DNA of 64,000 nt from Chromobacterium violaceum ATCC 12472 (GTDB lineage Bacteria; Pseudomonadota; Gammaproteobacteria; Burkholderiales; Chromobacteriaceae): positions 868,001 to 932,000 of the forward strand of contig NC_005085.1 of NCBI RefSeq assembly GCF_000007705.1, written 5' to 3'. The notes beneath the pieces were generated by a model. It saw nothing but the letters and a program-made list of their open reading frames with translations. It was not told where the DNA came from and did not search any database. This document shows, one piece after another, positions 1 to 9,001 of this stretch. Position 1 is the first letter of the stretch, and each line of letters begins with the position of its first letter. The position numbers were made by a program, and so were the translations under genes.

Positions 1-998
1 CTGGCTATATTGCCCACCGTCGCCTGCACGCCGCCATTGTTGGCGGTGACGAAGATGCTGCCATTGACCGATCCGGCGCGGGTATCAATGCCGACCTGCC
101 CGCCGTTGCTGTTCACGCCGATCGCGGCAGCGGCGGTGCCGGCCTGATTGATCGTGCCGCTGCTGTTGATGGTGATGTTTCCCGCGCCGGTATTGCTTGC
201 CGTGATCGCGGTTCCGCCGGCCACGACCTGGCCGTTGTTCTGGATGGCGATATTGCCGCCATTGCTGGTGCTGTTGATGCCGGAGGCGTTGCCTGTGGAT
301 ATCGCGCTGCCGTTGTTGACGATCACCGTGTCGCCGGATGCGCCATTGCTGTGCGTATCGATGGCGTTTCCATTGCTGGCCTGAGTCTGTCCGCCGGACG
401 CGTTGGTGATGCTGATGGAGCCGCCCGCCGCAGTCGTGGCGCCCAGCCCGGACTGGTTGTTGCTGACAACCGATCCGCTATTGCTCATCGTGATGGAGCC
501 GCTTCCGTTGTTCCACGTCAGCAGGCCGCCCTTGCCGCTGACGCTGGCGGCGCTGTTGAGCAGGATATCCCCGGTATTGCTGGTGCTGGTCGTGAGCGAA
601 ACCGCGCCCGATCCGCTGTTCGGGCTGGTGATCTGACTCGCCGCGTCGAGACTCATGCTAAGCGCGCCATTGGCGTTGTTCACGGAGAAGGCTTGGCCGG
701 TATTGGTCGACAGGGTACTGCCGCTGATCGTGATGACGCTGGGCCCGGTCGGATTATTCCAGGTGACAGTGCCGCTGAGGTTGGCGTTGACGAGGTCGAT
801 CTCGCTCGTGCCGCTGCCGTAACTGAGGCTGCCGCTGAGGCTGCCGGTACAGCTGACGGTGCTGCTTCCGGAGCATGCCGCATGAGCCTGCTGCGGTACG
901 CAGAATGCAGCTGCCACTGCCAGCGAGGTGATTTTGAACAGTGGGGGAGGCGCGATCTGTCCTTTTACTGGAGCCTGTTTTTGTTGGTACGTTTTCAT
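1..998 (-). CDS. Autotransporter / adhesin-type secreted protein, N-terminal part
   Basis: The reading frame opens at an ATG at 998 and stays open to the left edge of the window, so only about 332 N-terminal residues are visible. The start resembles a long signal peptide: a Lys/Gln/Pro-rich stretch, a hydrophobic core (KITSLAVAAAFCV) and an AHA-A cleavage site near residue 41. The rest is almost entirely Ser, Gly, Asn, Thr and Ala in short beta-strand-like units (for example ITINSSGTINQAG). This is the composition of right-handed beta-helix passengers of type V secreted adhesins and autotransporters. The C-terminal beta-barrel or other export domain lies outside the window, so the secretion route cannot be stated. 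The composition is clear, but the exact family is inferred. Confidence 0.7.
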   Translation of the reverse strand, partial: MKTYQQKQAPVKGQIAPPPLFKITSLAVAAAFCVPQQAHAACSGSSTVSCTGSLSGSLSYGSGTSEIDLVNANLSGTVTWNNPTGPSVITISGSTLSTNTGQAFSVNNANGALSMSLDAASQITSPNSGSGAVSLTTSTSNTGDILLNSAASVSGKGGLLTWNNGSGSITMSNSGSVVSNNQSGLGATTAAGGSISITNASGGQTQASNGNAIDTHSNGASGDTVIVNNGSAISTGNASGINSTSNGGNIAIQNNGQVVAGGTAITASNTGAGNITINSSGTINQAGTAAAAIGVNSNGGQVGIDTRAGSVNGSIFVTANNGGVQATVGNIA

Positions 999-1984
999 GT
1001 CCCGATGAATCTCTTTGTTTATTGTGAAGAAAACCCCGAAATGGCCGTGGCCACGGTGTTAGCTTCCCCTTGTGAAATGCCGCGGCATGCCGCGGCGTAG
1101 CTCCTCGAGGGAGTCTGTTTTTGTTATGAGAATTTTTTCGACGACGACTTCCTGAGAAGTCGATGGGTGTGAATGCGTGCGCGGGTTCGTTGTCGAGAGG
1201 GCGCGGCGCATCGGGCAGGAACACCCGCTCCGCACGTGTGGCGTGACGGAAGGTGTCCAGCGGCTGGCCTCGGATTCGCTTTGGGCTTGCCGAAGTAGGG
1301 ATCGTCTCTTGATAGAATGTTGAGGATGGGGCAATCCGGATAGAAGCCATTGCCGGCCTGCGCTACGGAATCGTTATCCTCACCAGGCCGGGAATAGATC
1401 GGGCGGCCCAGGCGCTGGCAGCCGCGCCCGCGGGCCACGGCGTCTTCGTTGTTGCCGGCGAGGAGTCGTTTGGGGCTATTCACCCAAGGCCATTGCGGCA
1501 AGATATCGATCGTTCCGCTGATTTTTGCCAGTCCCGGGCGATGCGTGGTTTCGCAGCCGCGCTTGCCGGCCGGCTTTTGGCCGCCCGGTCTTTCTGCCCG
1601 AGCCAGCGCGGCGATTCCCAGCGGCAAGCTCAGCCCGCGCTGGAACTGCGCCGTGTGTTCATGGAAACCGGACGAAGCGCGCAGAAACCGCAAAAGGGGC
1701 CGTGGAGGCAAACATGGCGCCGGCGGCATGCCGCGCGGCTTGCCAAACCAAGGGGCGCGATCGGTGGGAATGGCGACTTCCGCCTGCCGCAATACCGAAG
1801 GCCGTTCCTTTTCGCCACCCGATCTTGTCAGGTTCGCCCTCGATAAGTCCTCTGTACCGCCCAGTTTCATCTACGAAGTTACCCGATCCATCAATGACTA
1901 AGTTGCTGAAGTTGCTGGGTAATTCTCGTCTTTATATCATTCAATGTAAAATGAATTAATAGAATGGATTAAGTCGATTTTTCC
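999..1984. other. Intergenic stretch, no recognisable gene
   Basis: About 1 kb lies between the start of the secreted protein and the decayed LysR copy. Open frames exist on both strands here, for example 1124-1870 minus and 1449-1901 plus, but their translations are rich in Arg/Pro/Ala, match no family I recognise and lack convincing ribosome-binding sites. The stretch becomes AT-rich after about 1850. It may be decayed coding DNA. Confidence 0.4.
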
Positions 1985-2400
1985 ATGAATCCATCCTTGG
2001 CGCTCGGTGCGCGCGCGGCCATTGCGCAGCGAGTGAATGGATGCCGTGGCGATGCCGTGGCGCGGCATCGGCGCCTGACCCGGTCCGCACGGGGCCGCCA
2101 GTCGGAACGGGTGCTAGGCGGGAGGAACCCGCGCGCGACATGCAAAGGGGCTGGCGCGAAGGGCGATGCCATCGTCGCCATGCAATGGCTTCGAGCCGCC
2201 GCGGCCCGGTTTGAGCGAGCAGCTGGCCAGCGGCAGTGACGGCATGCCAGCTGCCTGAGGCATGGCTTTCGTCTCCTTGCGCGCCGCCGGGAGGGGGCAC
2301 GCCGCGCGGCTGGTGGACGACGCCAGGGCGCGCGCTGCGTGGCATCGCATGAGGGGAGAGGAATTCGGGGAGGGCTTCCCACGCTGCATGACATTGGATT
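1985..2400 (+). pseudogene. Decayed duplicate of the adjacent LysR-type regulator gene
   Basis: This stretch aligns collinearly with the first half of the intact LysR gene at 2759. The shared 12-mer AAAATGAATTAA lies 37 bp before the ATG here (1948-1959) and 39 bp before the intact ATG (2720-2731). Further matches are GCCTGACYCRGTCCRC (2073 against 2841), AGCGAGCAG (2214 against 3011), GGCATGGCTTTCG (2259 against 3056) and CGGCTGGTGGA (2307 against 3131). Two of these anchors keep exactly the same 50-bp spacing, while a 27-bp deletion separates the last two. No open frame runs through it. It reads as a tandem duplication of promoter plus regulator that then decayed. The 3' limit is uncertain. 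Confidence 0.7.
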
Positions 2401-2758
2401 GAGAAATCGTTTTTCAGGCGCTTTCTCGTTCCCAGCCATCCAGAACAGGATGCGTCGCGCTATGCAGTTGAGGCCGACGCCCATGGGACGCTGCTCAAGT
2501 ACTCGCAAGCGCCCGCGCGGCGGATACGGCACTGCGCGCAGGGTTTGCGTATTTTTGGCTTTATATGCTTTTTGTATTTTTGTTGTGGCAATATTTTATC
2601 GAACGCTTGCCAGCCAAGACCGGATTTCTTGCCAGATTTCATCTGCAAACCTGCTTGATCTGGTCAATCATTCAAAGCATCTAGCTCCGGATGGACTTCC
2701 ATTTCAACTTAAATTGTATAAAATGAATTAACAACATCAATCAATTTAGCTTTGGCTC

Positions 2759-3709
2759 ATGACCGTATCCCTACGCCACCTGCGGGCTTTCGTGGCTGTT
2801 GCCCAGGTAGAGAGCTTCACCATTGCGGCAAAGAATCTGTGCCTGACTCAGTCCACGCTGACCAAAACCATTCGCGAGCTGGAACAGGCTGTCGGCCTAT
2901 CCTTGTTTGAGCGGACGACACGCAAAGTGGTGCTGACCGCGCATGGCAATGCTTTCCTGCCCAATGCGCATCGCCTGCTCAATGATTTCGAGCTGACGCT
3001 GTCCGACCTCAGCGAGCAGTCGGCAGGCAGCAGCGGCAGCGTGCAAGTCGCTTGCGGCATGGCTTTCGCCTCCTGCGTTTTGCCGGAGGTGTTCAAACGG
3101 TTGAGGAAGGATTTTCCGGGCATACATGTGCGGCTGGTGGATGACACCAGCGGCGGGGTGCTGCGTCGCATCACATCGGGGGAAGTGGACTTGGGGATCG
3201 CTTCTTGCGTCAACTCGGTCGGCAGGACGCTGGACAAGCGCCTGTTGCTTACGGCTCGATTGGGTGTCATGTTTCCGCCGGACTATCTGCTGCCGGAAGG
3301 TCCATTGACGGCAGAGAGATTGCGAGAACTGCCGCTGCTGCAAGCTGATGACGACTCCAGCATCATGTCGGCGTTGGGCGCCGCTCAGCCGGAGCTTTGG
3401 CAGCATGTGAACAGCAGGGTGGTCGTCACCAATCTGGATACCCAGGTCTGCTTGATCCGCGCGGGCATCGGCGCCTGCGTGCTTTCTGCGTTGGCGGCGT
3501 CGCACCCCTTTGCGCAAGCCTTGCCATACCGCTTGATTGATGAGCCGGCCATCAAGCGGGAAGTCTATATCTTTACGCGCCACGGCGTGCCCTTGTCTCC
3601 CGCGGCCTTTACCTTTCTGCAGGTTTTGGACGAAGTCCTGCCCGGCATCGTCTTGCATCCGGGGGTGGAGCGGCTGCCGAAGTCGCAGTTGCTTAGATGC
3701 GGCGTCTGA
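2759..3709 (+). CDS. LysR-family transcriptional regulator
   Basis: The 316-residue product has the usual LysR length. It starts with a winged helix-turn-helix (residues about 1-65; SLRHLRAFVAVAQVESFT, then TQSTLTKTIRELE and LFERT) and continues into a two-lobe periplasmic-binding-protein-like effector domain (about 90-300). The family binds DNA as a tetramer and responds to a small molecule. The effector is unknown here. There is no divergent neighbouring gene to suggest a target, because the upstream DNA is a decayed copy of this same locus. The region just before the start is strongly AT-rich compared with the gene. Confidence 0.9.
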   Translation: MTVSLRHLRAFVAVAQVESFTIAAKNLCLTQSTLTKTIRELEQAVGLSLFERTTRKVVLTAHGNAFLPNAHRLLNDFELTLSDLSEQSAGSSGSVQVACGMAFASCVLPEVFKRLRKDFPGIHVRLVDDTSGGVLRRITSGEVDLGIASCVNSVGRTLDKRLLLTARLGVMFPPDYLLPEGPLTAERLRELPLLQADDDSSIMSALGAAQPELWQHVNSRVVVTNLDTQVCLIRAGIGACVLSALAASHPFAQALPYRLIDEPAIKREVYIFTRHGVPLSPAAFTFLQVLDEVLPGIVLHPGVERLPKSQLLRCGV

Positions 3710-3938
3710 CATTTCCCTGCCATTCTTTTCGCGTCGCGCCCCACCGGCCGTGACCGCGCTGTCAGCCGCGCGCTGGCGGGCGAGCGAACGAGGCCGGCGA
3801 GTGTGTCGGCGCGCTGCAACCCGCAGCCAGCCTCTTGGGCAGGACGATCAAGGCGCGGCGCCGCCGCCTCCAATACCGGCTGAAGCGGCAGATCCTGGAC
3901 CGCGTGGCGCCGAGCATAGCCTCGCAGCGGAAAAAGCA

Positions 3939-3965
3939 AACCGCGTTGATGGGCGCGGTTTTTTC
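3939..3965 (+). terminator. Rho-independent terminator after the LysR gene
   Basis: A 7-bp stem (AACCGCG / CGCGGTT) with an 8-base loop is followed by a T run. It lies 230 bp beyond the LysR stop. No gene is recognisable in the 520 bp between LysR (ends 3709) and the next start at 4231; the last 100 bases of that gap are AT-rich and may hold the promoter of the next gene. Confidence 0.65.
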
Positions 3966-4230
3966 ATGTCGCTTCTGGAGCAAGATCTGGCCGGCGGCCA
4001 GCTCATCCTGCCTGGCGCGCATGGCGTGGAATGGCAGAAATCTTCCGATGCATTTCAAAGCGTTGGTTATTTATTAGTTCGCGCGCGCGGGCAGGCGAAA
4101 CCCTTGATCTGGCGCAACGTGGGGGAGGCGATGTCTCAACTAGGCTGAAATCGCGTGATGGTGAAAATTTACTAGATAAAACAAATGCCGGCAGCGGGCC
4201 GCGCCGCACGCCACAGGAGGAGCGGCGGGG

Positions 4231-7182
4231 ATGCGCATGGATGACAGCGCGGGGCAGGCGTCCGGGGATACCATCAGGCTGGGATTGCTGGCGCCGCTGA
4301 GCGGCCTGGTGGGCATGTACGGCGAGGAAATCATCCGCGCCGCGTCCATCGCCTGCGACGAGGTGAACGCCGAGGGCGGCGTGCTGGGGCTGCCGTTGGA
4401 GCTGGTGTCGGCGGACGACGGCAGCTTCCCGGCCAGCGCGGTGCCGGCGGCATTGGGCCTGGTGGACTTTTCCGGCTGCGCGGCGCTGATAGGCAACCTG
4501 CTGACCCACTCCCGCATCGCGGTGGCGGACAAGGTGGCCGGCCAGCGCCGGGTGCCCTATCTCAATTTCGCTTTCTACGCCGGCGGCATCGCCTCGCGCT
4601 ATTTCTTCCATTTTTCCGCGCTGCCCAATCAGCAGATAGACAAGATGATCGCCTGGGCCGCCTCGCGGCTGGGGCAGAAGATGTTCTTCGCCGGCAACAA
4701 CTACGAATGGCCGCGCGGCTCCATCGATGCCGCCAAGCGGGCGCTGATCCGCGTCGGCGGCGAGCCTGTGGGCGAGGTTTACCTGCCGTTCGACGCGGAT
4801 GCCCGCGAGATCGACGCCATGCTGGACGAGGTGAGGCAGTCGGGCGCCGACGTCTTCGTGCCCTATTTCGCCGGCGCCAACCAGATCGCGGTGCTGAAGC
4901 GCTTCGCCGAACGCGGCCTGAAGCGGCAGATGGCGGCGGTGATGGGCCACTTCGACGACCTGATGGCCAGCTTGCTGCCGGAAGACGCGCGGGAAGGCCT
5001 GTACGGCTGCAACACCTATTTCATGTCGGTGGACACCGCGCGCAACCGGCGGCTGCTGGCGGCGCTGGCGCGCCGGCCCGGCGTCGACGGCCTGTGGCCG
5101 CAAGGCAATGGCTTGCTGACCAACTTCGGCGAGGGGGCCTACCTGTGCGTGCATGCCTTCGCCCAGGCCGCCAGGGCGGCCGGCTCGCTGGAGACCGACA
5201 AGCTGCTGGCCGCGCTGGAGTACGTCATCGTCAATGGGCCTCAGGGCACGGTGGTGATGGACGCCGCCAGCCACCACGCCGCGGTCAGCTGCTTCCTGGC
5301 CCAATGCGGCAGGGACGGCGGATTCCGCATCCTGGAGCGCTTCGGCTGCCACGCGCCGATGATGCCGGAACGCTACGTCCAGGCTGCGGCGCCGGTTCCG
5401 TCCAGCCAGGCTTCCCCCCGGAGCCGGAGCCATTCCGCCGAAGGCATCGATTCCGACCAGGTGCAGCAGATACTCACCCTGGTGGACATGGCCGTCCTGT
5501 CCGTGGACGAAGAAGGCGTGATCATCGACGCCAATCCCGCCGCCTGCGAAATGTTCGCCTACACCGCGGATGAAATGGCGGGCATGCCGGTGCACCAGCT
5601 GCTGCCGCCGGCCCTCCGGCAGCCGCACGCCGGCATGCTGAAGCAGTTCGTCGCCAGCGGCGACGTGATCCGGCGCATGGCCAGCCGCAGCAACGTCACC
5701 GGCTGCCGCAAGGACGGCAGCTGTTTCCCGCTGGAAATCTCCATCGCCAAATTCCGCAAGGGCGAGCGCTGGACGCTGATCGCCACGCTGCACGACGTCA
5801 GCGTGCAGATGCGGACCCAGGAAGAGCTGCTGTGGAGCGCCACTCATGACGCGCTGACCGGCCTGGCCAACCGCGCGCTGTTGCTGGAACGGCTGGAGCG
5901 GGCGCTGCAGCGCTCGCGGCGGACCGGCGCCGGCCTGGCGCTGCTGTTCGTCGATCTGGACAATTTCAAGCTGATCAACGACACCCACGGCCACGGGATA
6001 GGCGACCAGCTGATCCAGGCCATCGCCGCCCGGCTGCTGACGCAGCTGCGGCCGGGCGACACCGTGGCGCGCTTCGCCGGCGACGAATTCGTGGTGCTGT
6101 GCGAGCAGGTGGCGCGGCCCGAGGACATTTCCGCGCTGGCGGAGCGGATCAACGCCGCGCTGCGGGAGGAGGTCCGCCTGGACGGCCTGGCGCTGGGCTG
6201 CACCGCCAGCATCGGCATCGCCATAGGCAGCGGCCGCCAGCACCTGGCCGACGATCTGCTGCGGTCGGCGGACATCGCGATGCACGCGGTGAAGCAAAAG
6301 GGACGTGACGGCTGGCGCTTCTTCAATGACAGCCTGCACGGCCAGGCCAGGCAGCGGTTTTCCATCATCCAGGGCCTGCGCTCGGCGATAGAGCGGGAGG
6401 AGCTGCACGCGCGCTACCAGCCCATCGTCGACGCGGACGGCGTCCGGGTGGTGGGCGCGGAACTGCTGCTGCGCTGGCACGCCGCCGGCGGGGAGATCCC
6501 GCCGGCCCAGTTCATTACCATCGCGGAGAGCTGCGGCGCCATCGTCGCCATCGGCTACTGGGTGTTCCGCCAGGCCTGCCTGGCGGAGGCGGATTGGCGG
6601 CGGCGCTGGGGCGCGGACGCTCCCTATGTGTCGGTCAACCTGTCGGCCAGGCAACTGGACGAGGCGCGGCTGGCGGACGAGTTCGGACGCATCCTGCGGG
6701 AAACCGGGGCCGCCCCGGCGCGCATCCTGCTGGAAGTGACGGAAACCGCGTTGATGGCGGACATCGACGTCAACCTGAAAGTGCTGCAGGCGCTCAACGC
6801 GCTGGGGCTGCGCGTGGCCGTGGACGATTTCGGCACCGGCTACTCCTCGCTGGCGCAGCTGACGCGCCTGCCGGTGGAAGTGCTGAAGATAGACCGCGCC
6901 TTCGTCGACGGTATCGGCCGCAAGCAGCAGGACGTGACGCTGATCCGCGCCATCATCGGCCTGGGGAAGGCGCTGGGCCTGAAGCTGGTGGCGGAGGGCG
7001 TGGAAAGCGGCGAGCAGCTGCAGACGCTGCGCCAGCTGGGCTGCGATCTGATCCAGGGCTATCTGTTCCACCGGCCGATGCCGCTGGACGCGCTGCAAAG
7101 CGTGGTGGAGCACAGCCTGTCCGCCGCGCGGGACGCCGTCCAGCCCTGCCAGCAGGGCGAGGGGGGCGGCGAGCCGCGGTGA
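4231..7182 (+). CDS. AmiC-like sensor domain fused to PAS-GGDEF-EAL (c-di-GMP turnover)
   Basis: This is a 983-residue protein preceded by AGGAGG at 4215-4220. Residues 14-385 resemble the type I periplasmic-binding fold of AmiC / urea-amide sensors (IRLGLLAPLSGLVGMYG near the start). There is no signal peptide or membrane segment, so the ligand domain should sit in the cytoplasm. A PAS domain follows (about 409-530), then GGDEF (about 535-690) and EAL (about 705-965). The GGDEF motif reads AGDEF, with an RPGD inhibitory site five residues before it. The EAL signature reads ELL, while the other phosphodiesterase motifs (NLSARQL, EVTET, DDFGTGYSSL, KIDRAFV, AEGVE, QGY) are intact. Phosphodiesterase activity is likely; cyclase activity is possible. 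The ligand, perhaps a short amide or branched amino acid, is inferred only from the fold. Confidence 0.88.
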   Translation: MRMDDSAGQASGDTIRLGLLAPLSGLVGMYGEEIIRAASIACDEVNAEGGVLGLPLELVSADDGSFPASAVPAALGLVDFSGCAALIGNLLTHSRIAVADKVAGQRRVPYLNFAFYAGGIASRYFFHFSALPNQQIDKMIAWAASRLGQKMFFAGNNYEWPRGSIDAAKRALIRVGGEPVGEVYLPFDADAREIDAMLDEVRQSGADVFVPYFAGANQIAVLKRFAERGLKRQMAAVMGHFDDLMASLLPEDAREGLYGCNTYFMSVDTARNRRLLAALARRPGVDGLWPQGNGLLTNFGEGAYLCVHAFAQAARAAGSLETDKLLAALEYVIVNGPQGTVVMDAASHHAAVSCFLAQCGRDGGFRILERFGCHAPMMPERYVQAAAPVPSSQASPRSRSHSAEGIDSDQVQQILTLVDMAVLSVDEEGVIIDANPAACEMFAYTADEMAGMPVHQLLPPALRQPHAGMLKQFVASGDVIRRMASRSNVTGCRKDGSCFPLEISIAKFRKGERWTLIATLHDVSVQMRTQEELLWSATHDALTGLANRALLLERLERALQRSRRTGAGLALLFVDLDNFKLINDTHGHGIGDQLIQAIAARLLTQLRPGDTVARFAGDEFVVLCEQVARPEDISALAERINAALREEVRLDGLALGCTASIGIAIGSGRQHLADDLLRSADIAMHAVKQKGRDGWRFFNDSLHGQARQRFSIIQGLRSAIEREELHARYQPIVDADGVRVVGAELLLRWHAAGGEIPPAQFITIAESCGAIVAIGYWVFRQACLAEADWRRRWGADAPYVSVNLSARQLDEARLADEFGRILRETGAAPARILLEVTETALMADIDVNLKVLQALNALGLRVAVDDFGTGYSSLAQLTRLPVEVLKIDRAFVDGIGRKQQDVTLIRAIIGLGKALGLKLVAEGVESGEQLQTLRQLGCDLIQGYLFHRPMPLDALQSVVEHSLSAARDAVQPCQQGEGGGEPR

Positions 7183-7284
7183 CGGCGGACGGAGGCGGCG
7201 CGGCGGCCGCAGGGAAAATGTCGCTTCATGGACGGCCGCTTCCGGCACCCACCCGCCTACCGAAGGCTGCATGCGGCCCGCTTC

Positions 7285-7617
7285 TTACTTGAGGATCGAC
7301 CAGTTGGCGGCGTCCATCCCATCCTCGCGGAATTCGATGCGGACCGGATACGCCTGGCCGCAACCCGTCACCACCCAGGCTTCGCGCCAAAAACGGGAGC
7401 CGGGCTTGCCCTGGGGCTGGGCCAGGATGTAGGGCTGGACGCTTTCCGGTTTGGCGCAGCCGCGGATGCCCATCTCTGCGGCGACGCCCACCATCGCGTC
7501 GCGGATCAGCTTTTGATTGGCCAGCGTGCCGGCTTGCAGCGCGCCGGGAGGCGGGGAAGCCATCGCGGCGCCGGCCAGCAACGCGGCCAAGTAGGTAGTG
7601 GGAAAGAGTCGTTTCAT
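7285..7617 (-). CDS. Small exported protein of unknown function
   Basis: The chosen start (ATG at 7617) gives a 110-residue protein whose first 20 residues form a signal peptide (Lys-Arg, hydrophobic core, AMA-S). An in-frame start 17 codons upstream would bury this signal. The mature part carries two cysteines about 43 residues apart, which could form a disulphide, and ends in a Trp-containing segment (DAANWSILK). No family is recognised. It lies convergent with the c-di-GMP gene and just left of the tRNA-Arg insertion, so it is probably ancestral chromosome. Confidence 0.65.
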   Translation of the reverse strand: MKRLFPTTYLAALLAGAAMASPPPGALQAGTLANQKLIRDAMVGVAAEMGIRGCAKPESVQPYILAQPQGKPGSRFWREAWVVTGCGQAYPVRIEFREDGMDAANWSILK

Positions 7618-7759
7618 CAGCAATGGCAAGTGAATGAACCTGGCGCGGATTGTATCGCGCTTCGCCATTTTTACGGCGTGACATGGAATGTGCCGGTGTG
7701 CGCTGGTTTGACATGCTTAGCGAATGCCGCAGCGACGCCGGTTTGTTGTCCCTGTTTTG

Positions 7760-7776
7760 CCCCGACAGGAATTGAA
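7760..7776. repeat. Partial copy of the tRNA-Arg 3' end (putative att site)
   Basis: CCCCGACAGGAATTGAA matches 16 of 17 bases of the 3' part of the tRNA-Arg gene (10781-10798) in the same orientation. The AT-richer DNA between the two copies fits an element that integrated at the tRNA 3' end and left this copy at its far border. Immediately inside lie short repeats of the type ATACCCC (7830-7855), which are often seen near integrase-side ends. Confidence 0.55.
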
Positions 7777-8023
7777 TTGGCTTTCAAACCTTTTGTTTAT
7801 AAATAGATATCTTTTTTAGGCGATGAACGAATACCCCTAAAGATACCCCCAATACTATTTTTGGCTGGCAGGGGTGACAGCTTTCTACCCAATGTGGTCG
7901 ACGCCTTCATAAAAAAGCTGACACTTCGCCAGCGTTAACAGGAGGCCAGTGAAGCTGGTAGACGTCCTGTTGAACAACTAGTTAGGCTGGCAAGAGATGC
8001 TTGGATGGGAAGTTTCAGCAGAC

Positions 8024-8842
8024 TCATAGTTTTTCCATCTGAAAGTAACTCTTCATCCATGCCTTCTCCTCTTCAGAAGGGTTATACATGTAGCCTTGTT
8101 TCACTGCTTGCCAGTACCGAGGCACTTCCAAAAGTTCGTTAAATAGCAGTTCCGCCGTAACATATAGCAGCCAAGCTGCGATGCGAAGGGAGCTCAAGTT
8201 GACGGTTAATGCATCATTTTCTTCGCTGTACTCATTAACAGGTGTTATGGACTTATGCAGGCGACCAATATGGGCGAAGTTGTCGCTGAAGTGCCCATAA
8301 AGCGAACCTAAAGGCGGCACAGCTTTCTTGGCGACTGCGATAGTTTTTTGGGATTGCAGCGTATGGTTCTGATACGACGGCAAGTGATTTGGATTTTGAA
8401 TTAGATATAGAGCGGTGGATACAGCTTCAAGCAGTGACCGAAGGATGATGCCTGGCTGCAAGACATAGCCCATACGTAGTACGGCAACAGCAGCTCCGAA
8501 TGAGTTCGAGGCATTCATAAGCAACTGAGCGCAAGCAATGCGTAGCTCATCTTCTTCACGAGAGGCAATTGTGAGGCCGGAATAAATTAGGCCGTTAGTT
8601 TTGCTAAATAATGCGCTGAGCTGAATTAGATCGTCCTCGCATAAACGGTCAAAGGATGCTTCGATCTTTGGTCCATCACGACGTAGCTGGTTTAGCAGCA
8701 TATTCTCCGTGAACACCACAATTTTTTGGGTTTCTGGATCAAGTAGTGCCGACCCAATGCGAACAATTTCTTGGCTGTCAGAGGGCGGCACATTTTGTCC
8801 TTTTTTTGAGCGCTTGTGCTTCTTTGCGTGACGATGACTCAT
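8024..8842 (-). CDS. Hypothetical island protein (DUF5677-like?)
   Basis: Starting at the ATG at 8842 gives 272 residues with a very basic N-terminus (SHRHAKKHKRSKKG) followed by a largely helical protein. A longer frame begins at a TTG at 8899 and is less likely. The central segment GIILRSLLEAVSTALYL resembles helical-bundle proteins grouped as DUF5677, but this is from memory and weak. Codon use and GC content differ from the chromosome, in line with horizontal acquisition. No signal peptide or clear membrane span is present. Function is unknown; a role in phage defence or nucleic-acid binding (basic tail) is possible but untested. Confidence 0.6.
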   Translation of the reverse strand: MSHRHAKKHKRSKKGQNVPPSDSQEIVRIGSALLDPETQKIVVFTENMLLNQLRRDGPKIEASFDRLCEDDLIQLSALFSKTNGLIYSGLTIASREEDELRIACAQLLMNASNSFGAAVAVLRMGYVLQPGIILRSLLEAVSTALYLIQNPNHLPSYQNHTLQSQKTIAVAKKAVPPLGSLYGHFSDNFAHIGRLHKSITPVNEYSEENDALTVNLSSLRIAAWLLYVTAELLFNELLEVPRYWQAVKQGYMYNPSEEEKAWMKSYFQMEKL

Positions 8843-9001
8843 ACTTGAAAAGCCTGGCGTGAAATATACACCTGCGCAGGTGTATATTAAATTAATCAAT
8901 ACGCATATCCTGGGTGCGCACTTGTCTTTCCTCGTTAAAATTCAATAGTATGGGCTTGTGCTTGCTGTGGAATATCGCTTGATTTCAAAGGACTATGTCG
9001 A

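Noticed and set aside
1124-1870. 248-codon frame on the minus strand
   Set aside because: No family, poor start context and a composition unlike the neighbouring genes.
4003-7272. 1089-codon open frame on the minus strand
   Set aside because: It lies antisense to the c-di-GMP gene; the product is His/Gln/Arg-rich with no motif, a usual by-product of GC-rich codon bias.
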